Assembly: GCA_003991915.1 (NCBI GenBank)
Contig: RQTK01000012.1
Location: forward strand, 958,655-1,022,654
Origin: Elysia chlorotica
Lineage: Eukaryota > Mollusca > Gastropoda > Plakobranchidae
Direction: 5' to 3'
Length of the DNA stretch: 64,000 nucleotides
In this document: one piece after another, positions 9,785-21,700 of the stretch
How positions within the stretch are numbered: the first letter of the stretch is position 1
Layout of the letters: the number at the start of each line of letters is the position of its first letter
Notes under the pieces: generated by a model
What the model was told of the DNA's origin: nothing
Databases searched by the model: none
What the model saw: only the letters and a program-made list of their open reading frames with translations
Position numbers and translations under genes: made by a program

Positions 9785-12700
9785 GTTAACCTTTTCATTA
9801 TTTTCTAATTTTTTTGTTAGATCCTTTTAGACAATTTCCAATCCTTTGAAATACTTGAAACAATATTACACCACCTGAAGATCCATACAGTGAAGAGTTC
9901 ATATGGAGATCATTAATTTAATCTTTAGGAGAATGAGTTATAAAAAGAAAGAAAATGTAAGCTGCGGATTATGATAACACAGTAAGGTAATAGTTTCTTT
10001 TAGATGAGAACAGAATAAAAAATATATTTTTTTAATGTATTGTAATAATTATGGCTATTTAGATCTTACAAAATAGTAAAAGCTGTTGTTTTGCTTTTTC
10101 AGGTCTGTAAATAAATACATATGGTTTTGTTCTATTTACTGTTATAAGTCACAAATCAGCTTTTTTGTAAATAGTTTTAAAATATAGTCGAATCTGCCTG
10201 TGGCTACCAGTGAAGATCATAGATAATTGGTCGCCTAGACAAAAAAGGTCAGCTCAGTACTTGCAACATTTTTCTACAGCTGTGTAGGAGAGTACCAGGT
10301 TTACTACAAACTTCCCCTTTTAAATTCTCTCAAACGCACAGACTGAAATGATCAGCAGTAGTATCCAAAGCCAGAGTGCATCCATTTCAATATACAAAAA
10401 TGAAAAGATCTATGCTGTTTCTTTACATAATATTTATTTTTTAAACTATAATCGCTAAACTTTCGGTATCCACAGCTTTTCAGAGATCTATTTGATTAGG
10501 ATGGTTTGGATTGGCTTAATATGTACTGTAGGTTTAGCTCTAGATCTACATCTTTATGGCCAGATTCCTCCTAGACTGCTGCCATCATTCTACATTTTCT
10601 GTTTTTTTTTTTTCTTTCTTTCATATTCATTGAAGTCCTGCTGCAGCCCACATTGCCTTTAACTTATTTTTTTCATGAGAATCTATCTCGCTTTCTCTAT
10701 CGCTCGCTCGGCTGAATGGCTCAAGGGGTGAAGCGTTGGTCTCCAGATCAGGAGGTCCGCGGTTTCGAATCCCACAATCGGCAGATTTGTTCAATTTCGT
10801 CCCCTGTGACTGGTTGGGTCGGTGTCAGTATAGTGTGATCGGCTGAGACAAGAGCCATGGTATCCACGCCAGCCCTGTCTCGTGTGTGGCAGTACAAAAA
10901 TTGTCAGACATCAGTCATGAAGCCTGTCTATAATATAGTTTATATAGTGCTGATACGGGCGTAAAATCACCTTGAGTATCTCGCTCACTCTTTATCTGTC
11001 TGTTTGTTTCTGTCTATCCTCTAACAAATCTTTTTTCTGTCTGTTTTTCTAGTCATTTTCTTTCTTACTCATCTTTTCCCTCTTTCATTTTTTTCTTCTC
11101 TCAATCTCAATTTAGCTTACATTCTCTCCATGAGAAAGAACAAGAAGTTTTGCTCATGGCTACCCCTGTCCTCAGTAACACAGAACAGTCCTGGCAGAAA
11201 GACACTGCCTGTGCTTTGCAGACAATATATTTTACTTTGGTCACTTTGAACTTTACTTTGACACTAGTGACACAATATCAATGTCTACAGTACCAGTACC
11301 TATTTCCCCCTCTTCAACTCAACCCTCCATTTTTTTTATGTGCACCCTTACTTCAACAAAATTTCTTCTTTGACCACAAAAAGGTGGTGGTGTTGAACAG
11401 GGTTTTATATGTTTTGGTCGGGTTGAGCAGGTGGTCGCGAAGAGCAGTAACAAAATAGAGGAAAAATCCAAGGGAGTCCATGAAAAGTGGTCGGCAGGGC
11501 AGGTTGTACCGTATCTGAAAATTTAGGGGTTTAATACTGTTTTAGAAGCTTATTTTGTTCTCTACTATTCTTCTCATGACTCACCCTCAAATTCAGTAGA
11601 AAAACTTACAACACTAGTCTGCTTAGTGAGATTCTGTATGGCACTGCCAGGAATCTGATGTTTTAAAATTTGTTTTGTTTTTAAACACTGCAACAAAGCA
11701 TTTATTTACATAGATTTTTATGTGTTTTGATGGTTTATTTAGATATGATGTTTGTTGTACTTCATTGCAGATGGAGATTTTGGTACAGCACAGTCGGAGT
11801 GTGGCTGCTGTGCAATGCTGCTTGTTTGTTCCTGTCCCAAGGTAAAATCCACAAAGAGCAAACCTCCCCAAAACCACTACCTTGTTTGCTATTGTCCATA
11901 TATTTTTCTTTATAAATTTGAATTTAACTTCAGTACCATAGGTATTTAATACATGGATAGAGAAATGGCAAATAGAAATTAATTTATAATAATAAAACTA
12001 GTTTAAAAAAAACAGATGTGAGTGATAAAAAAAAATTTGGTAGGGTTTGTAAGATCTGCATGAAAATGTCTCCTGATCTGAACTTAATTTTTTATGTTGA
12101 TACAGACCTGCCAACTTTCCACTTTTGACGGAAACATTCCCGCTCACTTGTCGAGATTGTGTGTTGTCTGCGTCATGTGTTTTGTTCATATTGATTTTGT
12201 ATGTTACATTGGGAACGTTTGTGTGTGTGTAGGTTTACATATAGATGTTCTTGCAGACTATGTTATTTTGTGATACGATCTTTGATTAAAATTATGTTTT
12301 AGTAAGTAAACACTTTAAGTTTAAATAACAATTCCCTTTTTGGTGTCCCTAAATTCCCTCTTTGTTGTTCCGAAATTCTCTCTTTGACCCTTGGGAGGGT
12401 TGGCAGGTCTGATCTCACTTTTTTTTTCATGGATCTGTTTTACTTCCTAAAAACATCTAATGATACCATTATCTTCTGCTTCAGGCGTTATGTTTGTGTT
12501 AGCATCCAGTCTGGTAATAGCAGTGGCATCGCTGGCCTTAGTTCAAGTCCATACTCAAATTTTAGAAAAAATTCTTCCAAGCAATAACAGACCAGCAAAA
12601 CCCTCTAACTATGAAGATGAGCCCAGTCATCTGGAGACAGTTGAAAACTTTCGTTATAGGTAAGTGTTTATGTTCCACACCTGTGTCTAGACTAAGGAGA

Positions 12701-15700
12701 CCCATACATAGTAACAATATGACCTCTTGAATTACTGTTTTAACAGTTCAAAAAGTTAGTGCAAGAATTTGATTTGAACATGTTTATTCCTGTAAAAAAT
12801 AATTTTAATTTACAGGAACCAACATTATAATGATATCATTTAATGCTTTACTGTGCTGTTGTCTCAGACTAGAAGATGAGACCATATGGTACTCAATCAA
12901 GTCCGACTGGGACACACTCATCTTACCCACGCCTTCCTACTGAGAGGTGAAGAGCCTCCACAGTGTCATACCTGCAACTGTTAATTATCCATAAGTGACA
13001 TTTTGGTTGACTGTCCACTTTTTCACCGGGAAAGAAACTTGTACCTTGCTTACAAACCATTAGAGAGCATATTTACTTATAGTGGTCCTCAGCGCCTACC
13101 GGGGTATCTGAAAGACACTGGTGTGTATAATAGATTTTAACTGTGATCATTCTACACATGGATCTTTTAAACCACTGTGTATACCCGTTACTTTCAGCTA
13201 ACCTTTTTATGCACAATTTTTATGCTTTTATCACTCAGAGAGATAAAGCAGTACTGCTGCTACTAGTATAATGTATTGTCCCAGGACATCATGGGCACAA
13301 TATAGCCGTTACCATGCTGACATGCCGTAAAAACAAACTCACTCACTCACTTAAATATAATTAGCTTAATTATAAGGATGGAGGGGGGTCCAGCTAGATG
13401 TGTGAGTTAATTTACAAATGTTTTTTTTTTCCATATGGATCATGCAGGGAACTCAACTGTTTGCTTTTGTACTCCTTCTTTCAGTTTGATTGAAATGCAT
13501 GACTTTGTGATGAAGAGCAACGAATACTTAGCTTACTTCTACTATATTCTCAAATGGAATGCTGTTGTGCCATCACTCATGTAAGTTCTCAGATGTTTTT
13601 TTTCTTAAATTCTAAAACTGTTCTGTACCTCTAAAGTGATGGTGGTAGGGAGAAGAAATCCCTTTACTATAGCAAGGACATACGGAACCAAGAGTGATAT
13701 TTCACTATAATACAGATTATTAGTTTTTTTTCTGTGTCTTAACAAATATGTCTTAAAAGAAGTTTTAAAGTGTGGCAATTGTTTCAAGCAGACAATGAGT
13801 AGACATTCAGCCCTTGACCTTCGTCCTTATTTCCAAGTCCTTCACGTACACAAATCTTCCTCGAGGGAAACAAGAAATACAGATGTAGTTGATCTTTTAT
13901 TTGTCTGATTAATTTACCGATCTTTCAATTTTGATATACAGTCCTCGGCGCCTGATGTTATTTCCAACTAATCATTCTGATTGTTTTTAAACTTTATTAA
14001 CCTATTTTTTTTATATCTAACGTGATGTGGTTTAAATATATGTAAATCCCACAAATTTCCTGGCGCTCAATTTAACTCTCGTTTTAGCCTGATAGTTGGA
14101 TTTTTCGAGAGAGGAGCTACAACTGACACGAAATTTTGGGTACCATCAAGAATTAATTTAGATTACCTTAAACAATGTAAAAAGGAGAAATCGTAAGTAG
14201 AGTTAAATTGAATTGCCATACATGTATATTTACAAATTGTTTATTTGACAGAAATAATGAGCAAAGTCTAGGGGAATGAATCAAAGTCAAGATGATAGGA
14301 TATCAATAATAATTCCTTTTATTAGAAATTCATTTTTTTCTTCTTTTTCTTTCTCATTTATTAATGTCCTTAAGTTTTTAATTTTGAAAATTATTGATCA
14401 ATTATTTGTTTACTTTTCCAGCTACCATGTTGAGGCCTGTGTCATGCTGCTGGCTCTAGTTATGTGTCCTGCCAGGTGGAACTGCTTCCTGTTTATCAAC
14501 TGGTTTTTTCTTTGCCATCCTCATGTTCTTAAAAGTAAGATGTGAATTTTTTACATTGTCTCCCCATCCCTGTTTACTTAAATGAAGACAGAGTAACATT
14601 TCAAATCAATCTTATTTCTGTTGAAAATAATGTTACATTTATGCGAAAGAATGACAAACATGATGAATTTTGTTATTTAATATTTAATTTCAATGATAAA
14701 GATTCAATTATCTTGTGGTCATTTACAACAAAATTAATGCATTTGACGCTGAAGAGAATCAAAATGAATATTGTGACGCAATTGTATATAATGTGTTTTT
14801 AGTTATTCTAATGCAAATTTAAGTTTATCAGTGTGAAACACAACTTAAAATTATAACTGATCGAGTTTTCATTTTTTTTTTTTGCCTTGTAAAGGAGTTT
14901 GCTCAATTATGATTCTATGATATTTTCTGATATTTTTTTTTTTTTTTAGCAAAATGTAAATAAAACAGAGCATATGCCAGAAGTTCCTGTGTCTGAGTAA
15001 CTGCGGCTGTTAAATGATTAAAAAAATTTTTTTTTTTAATCCAAGGGTGTTTTAAATACTTGAAAGAGTATATTTCAACGCAACCTTCAAGCACACAGGA
15101 GGTCAATTTAACAGAAGGTGAAAAGGTAATAACAAGTTTTATTAGCCTTGAAAACTTCGTTAGTTATGAGTAATTTTGACCTTACTTTTTCGTCATTCAT
15201 GAAATAAATGGTGAATCTGTGAACAATTAATATATCATCTATCTCCATTGCTGAATTTTTAGTTTAGAGTCACCATTCGTTTAGCATTAGCTACCTGCAT
15301 GGAATACATTTTTACCGCAGTTAATTATTGTTTTGAATTTTCCCTTTCTTTTTTTACGCTTCTTAAACCTTTTACTGTTTGGCATACATTTACAAAGTCT
15401 TGTTTATTATTTCTAAATTGTTAGCTATTTTGTTATGTTTACATAAATTTGAAACTTATGATTTAGTGATATCCGAAGAACTGTATAAGAAGTCACACAT
15501 TTATGTTAAAGTAACATAATAGCTGTATTTCACAAAAGGCAATTTTCATATGGTCATATTTTAAGATACAATAGTTAATGTTTTTTTGTTGTTTCCGTAA
15601 ACCACTTACACTATAGACAAATTGCATTTGTAAAATCATCTCCCTTGCTAATACTAATGAACAACAAAATTCTTATTGTGCTTTACCTATGGTACTGCAT

Positions 15701-18700
15701 CTTTTGAATATCAGAAGATATGATCCAGGAACTGATAATTTTACTAAACTTGAAAGTATAAATATGCACACAGACAAAAGCAACTACTGAACTTAATCTT
15801 TATCTATCTCTTAAATTCGCTATTGGGCATCAATAAATTTCTTTGCTAGGCACATAGTAAGAGCGATTTCTGATCCTTTATCAAAAGTTATTTGCTTTTG
15901 TGATATCTGATAACTGTACCAAAACAATCTTGGATAAAAATATAAAATAATTATAATTATAAGATTCTTTGCATTACACATCCACAGAAAGAGAAAACCT
16001 CAAGTAATAAAGAGGATGTTGATAAAGACAATTGCGATGATTGTGAGGAAAAGGATGATGACAGTTCAGATGTAAGTGAATGAAAAAAAAAGTGTTCTAG
16101 AATATAAATTTGTAGCATTTTACAAAACCTAGAATCTAAGGTTGATTGGTTCCCAAACATATTTCTTTTTATTTTATTAATTAGTTGATGCTTACTAGGA
16201 AATAATATGTTGTTTAAGTATCTTCAATGTTATTCACTATGATAACTGCATTTGAAATGTAGGCTGTCTCCAGAAAATTCAAGCAAATAGTCGCTGTTGT
16301 GAGAAACTTACATGTAAGGTGTCTATTTCAACCTACTTCTTTTTGTTTAATCTTGTAAGTATGGTGTGTTGAAATTCCTTTGGTTCCCTTAAGGTCTTAC
16401 TTGAGTCACAGGTAAATGACAAGTGAACTTACCTTTCCCAAACCCAAACCCACATAGTATCGACCACTATAGTTTTATGATAGAGGTGTAATCCTCATGA
16501 GTTTTTATTTCATTTATTTTTTCAAAATTTAACAATTAAAAATAGATTATTTAGAAGATAAAATGGAAGATTATAATTATTGAAAAAAGTACCTGAGAAG
16601 TCGCTACTAACTTGAAAATGTTCAGTTGGTGGGGAACGACGCCCCTCTGACCTCCATAACCCACTGTGGGATTGATCCATGTAGAAAACTTAGAAAATTT
16701 CTCTCACAACCTGATTTTTTACTTCTGAACGATGTCTCTCTAAGTTACTGCCATCTTGTCAACGGAACCTTTTCTGCTCTAGACCTGACATTCGTCGATC
16801 CATCTCTCTCTCTCTCTTGACTACTCATGGTCAACTGTCATTAGACTTCACAGCTTCAACTTTTTTCCTATTCCTATTCTATCGCCTGTCAGTTCCAAAC
16901 CATCTCTCATTCGAAACGGTGGAATTTCACTCTTGCGGATTGGTGCGCTTTTCAGTCTGACTGTATCAAAGATATCTCCTAAGAAAATTTCCTCAATAGA
17001 ACAATTCGGTGATAGTTTATTGCAAATTGTAAAGAGGACGATCCCTCAGACATCTACAGTTCCACTAAGAGAACAAACCCTGGTTTGACTGCTCGTGCCG
17101 ACACCATACGCCAGCAGAAGCGCCAGTCGTGGAGGAGCTAAATTTAATAAAGATACTCTCCTGTTTAAAATTTGGCGAGGGGTTCCTTATGCAGCGAAGC
17201 ACCTGAGGGAGACTGATGGAGCATGTGTGAAGCGCAGCAGTAGCTTACAAACGCACTAGATACTGCATTTTCCCATAACTCCTCCAACCACAATTACTCC
17301 TTAATATTTCAAGCCTTTAAAGGAGAAACCAATTGGCTTCTGCCCAGACTGCTCTAAAGAATACAATAAACTAATCATCTTAAACGAAATGTACCCATGC
17401 CTTAAAGTTAAACTTCTGAAGGAGACGGCCGCAAGCCCAGATCTCCTGCATAACAAAACTATGGAAAATCTCCCAATTCAATCTCTTCAAATTCAATTAC
17501 AGCTGTTGAACGAAATTTGGACGTCAAGCAACAGTTATCCCCATTCCAAAACCTGGGAAAGACTCGGAAAAAACCCACAACAATATAGACCAATAGCTTT
17601 AACAAGCTGCCTCAGTAAACTCTTCGAAAGAATGGTAGCCAAATGGCGCCAGCTATCTTGGCATTTAGAAGTTAATAATCTCTTATCCAACTTCCAGTGT
17701 AAATTTAGAGGAAAGAGATGTACTTCGGATCACTTGATCCGCCTTGAAACATTTATTATAGAGGCTTTTATCAATAAGATGGTAGCTATCTTCTTTGATC
17801 TAGACAAATCTTATGACACAACCCGAAAGTATGGCATACTTAAAAACCTTAAAAATATAAGATTCAAGGGCAACCTATCCATATTCATTAAAAATTTCAT
17901 AGCTAATCGACAGTTCCAAGTAAAGTTTGGATCCTCTCTTTTTTGTGTTTTGTTTTGTTTTCCCCATTTCTCTCACCATGAACTATTCTTTTGCCTGTCT
18001 TCTGCTTTTCTTTTTCATTGTTAAATAATAATGATAAAAAAAATTATTGGAGGGTAGTTTTCCACAATAGCAGTACATTTTGATTTTGTGAAACACTGTT
18101 GATAAAACAATATAATATTAATGGCAGTTCTTTTTTAAAGACCAATGTTTCATTGCATACCACCATTGAAAAGATTAAAATTTTACCAAAACCAGCATTC
18201 ACCCCCCCCCCCCCCCTCCTCCTCCTCCTACTTTTGTCTTCCTATTCATATACCCCTCCACATTTCCTTGTCTGCGAGACTGGTGTTAAACCTCAGCCCT
18301 TCAAGAGTTCCCGTCATCACATCTTCTTCTATGTTCACTGGCTCACTGAGTCTTATAAAGGCTACCATGGCTGATATAACATTACTGCTGAGGCACTAGG
18401 GCAATTTTTAAGTTCCATATAAAAGTTTGATATGTTGATCCAAAGACAAAGTTCATGTAATATTCTTAAGGCACAGTGGGTTGATAGTTTTGGATATAGT
18501 ATTTTTACTTTGTAAATTTAGTTGTCTCTAACTCTTGTGATTCTATTTTGAAATATGTCAGTTGGGGAAAAATAGCATTTTATCAGGTTTTAAGGATGAA
18601 ATTTTACATTCTCATTTATCCTAATACCTCTCCAGACAAGATATTTGTTTAAATGAACACATAGGATAATAATTGCCATCCTTTTCTTAAAAAACTGTTT

Positions 18701-21700
18701 TTCTCCATGTGTGTAAACATAATTATTACGAATCTATAAAGCTCTTCTATCCAGTCTTGATATGTTATTTCACATAAAGTAAAGGACAAATTTAAAAAAA
18801 AATGTACATGATGACAAAAATATTCTAATGACATAGTTTGTTATGTTAAGTTCTTATGAACAAGTGCTGAGAGAATAATTATTTTCTCTATAACAATAAG
18901 TGATAGTTTTGTTTCAAAGACCTTTTTAATAAAACAGCTAAATACATTAAATTTCTTTTATCTTTTTTATTTTTGGGGTAGACTTGTCATAAAATTACCA
19001 ATAATAGGCAAAAATGATTGCAAAGCAAACTTTGAATCTGTAAATTCTGTTTTTTTTCATTATTACAATTTTTTTTAAATAAAAAAGAGATTTTTTGTTT
19101 TTTGTTTTTTTAATAAAAAACCAACAAAAAAACAAAAAATCTCTTAAATTAATAGTCATAGATGTTATTTACAGTAAGAATGTATCTTCTGTTTGTAGGT
19201 GGATATGACGGATGAAGTGTCTGATTCCTCTATGATTGGCCTTGATCCATCACCTTCAAAGCCTGGTATGGTTGCCAGACTCATGGAGATCAAGAAGAGA
19301 CGGAGGCAAATTGCCAGTGGTATGGCCTTTTCTATTCTGTCCAGTTATCTCATACTGCCTTTTACGCTCTTCATGAGCTCCCTCATACTGAAATTGATAA
19401 CTCTCTGCTTGACCATTAATTTCTTCAAATGAGGGCTTTGTATTAACTTAACTATGAGTTTGAAAGATCATTTTTTGTCCATTTATCTGCCTGCAGTAAA
19501 TTATTGAAAGAATCTTACTAAAAAGTATGTTTTTTTTTTTTTTTGTAATCTCTCAAATCAACAAATACCAGAATAAACCCCTGAAATTCAATTTTAAATA
19601 CCTTCAAATAAAAAAAAATATGTTATTTTGAAATTAAAAGAATGCAAACTTTTCCTCTGCATCTTGCTCATAACACAATGGCATATTAAAATTTAACCGT
19701 TGTGCTTTATTTGAGAATTTAGTTTTTGTTTGATCTTATTCATCTGTACTCTTATAACTATAATGATTGCATTAGCATGGCATTCAGGTTATTGATCACC
19801 AGTGATAAGTTTTAAACAATCATGACTTCCTCAGTCAGCAACAACTTGTGTGACAAGAAATGCTTGCCTGATTTGTTAAAAGCACACATTTGGCTTTATT
19901 TCCATGATAAGAAAACTCATTTAATGCTTTCACCAGCTGTGCACCCTTGTTTTGCTTCCCTTATTTTTTCTTTAACAATTTCAAGCCTGAACACATTTTT
20001 CACTTGTCTCTTAATTCCTGAAATCAATGCATTAAAGGTAGTCTAGCCCACTGTAGATTTCCATAACCTCATTTTGTTTACCTGTCGCCAATAGTGTTTT
20101 TACAAAGTAAATTAAATGTACAGGTATTTTAATATTCAATTTTAGAAGGAACAGAGAGTCATTTTCACAACATCCAGTCAATGGCAAAACCTTTGAAGCT
20201 TAAAGGCACAAAATTAGTTATTACATAATTATTTTCTTTTTTCAGTCTCTTTAAAATGGAAAACAAGCTTTTTTGTACTTAGCAATGATAAATAAGAATA
20301 CTTTCCATAACTAAAGAAGGGAAAACGACACTTTAATAAAATATCTTTAAAGTTTTGTTGAGCAGTGTGCATAGCAATGAAAACTAACATTAAAAAGCTA
20401 GTTGGATCAGACGTTATTGTGTTATTAATATTTCAGAAAGCTGTCATGGCTGTAATGTCTCCTTTGCATCCATTTTGAAAAAAAGAGTAAGTGAATCTGA
20501 TGTTATATGTGTGTATCATGAATACTCATGTCTAGTGCCTTTAAACTGCCAATACATCTTTTCAGTTTTAATTTTTTTTCTGCCAAGTATTGTTGGCAAG
20601 AAATAGTAAAAAGTACTAATGAAGTATGCTGGTTAAAAAAAAAAAAACTTTGTTCCCCCCCCCCTCATAAGTAATTTTGATGAAATTACCAGACCATGAA
20701 AATTCTCATTACTTCAAATAGAAACATTTGTATGACACTCTCGGGATGAAAACAATTTAAGACTTCATGTACCACATCTCAGTTTTCTTTGCTTTCCTTT
20801 TTACGATGTATAAAATCTCCAAGTTAAACCTGCGTTGTCAAAAGTTTTTACAAATAATTCTCCATGTTACATAGTAGTTTTAATCATATCAAGGATGCAA
20901 TGTTGAGTAACCAAAATAAATATACAAAAATGTATATTCTAAGATAGTTTGGGCCTTAGTACTAAATTAAAGCTTGATGATTTACAGTACTCAAAGCAAA
21001 CAAGTTTACTTCTGTTCTGATACAGTATGGTCTTATAGTGATTACATATTTTGTGAATAAAGAATAAATATACTTAATTTTTCTTTCAATTTTCTATTTG
21101 TTTTGTACATGTATTTCTTTTTGGCATGTAAAATTATATTCCCGTATACACAATAATTTTATATGTATGCCACGGTTTGATGGTTTGCATGCCTTTCTCC
21201 ACTAGTGCTATTGTCGTCACTGTGGCTACAGCTTCTGTAGTAGGTGCTGCTATCAACAAGTACCACGCTCTGTGTTTGGTGCTACATGTAAGTTGGTTGA
21301 TGCTCCTCACAGGTAGAATATGTAGGGGAGAGAACTAAAGAAGAGGAGTGTACATAGAAGTGTTTTATTTTGTATAGATAGGGAACTATTGCCTTGATTT
21401 TTAAATTTAAACAGTACATTTTTAGATTTGTGTGTATATGTCCTACATTTATTTAAAAATCTCAGTTTTCACACAGTAATTTGAAATATTTTCATTTATA
21501 CCCAACTTTGGTGTCTCAGCTGTAGCTTTGTGTTTCTTGCTTTTTTATTTGCTTTTGTTTCTGAAAATGCCTAATCGTGCATTTGTTTTGTTTTTCATTA
21601 ATCAGCACCATGTTATTTAGTTCATTGATGATTCGAAATTAGAAAAAACACTCATCATGACATTCATTTGTACAAAATAAGTTATGATTTAAACTGCTAA

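Noticed and set aside
16805-17390. Host exons within the ZFYVE27 intron
   Set aside because: The open pieces there match a decayed LINE between its endonuclease and reverse transcriptase.
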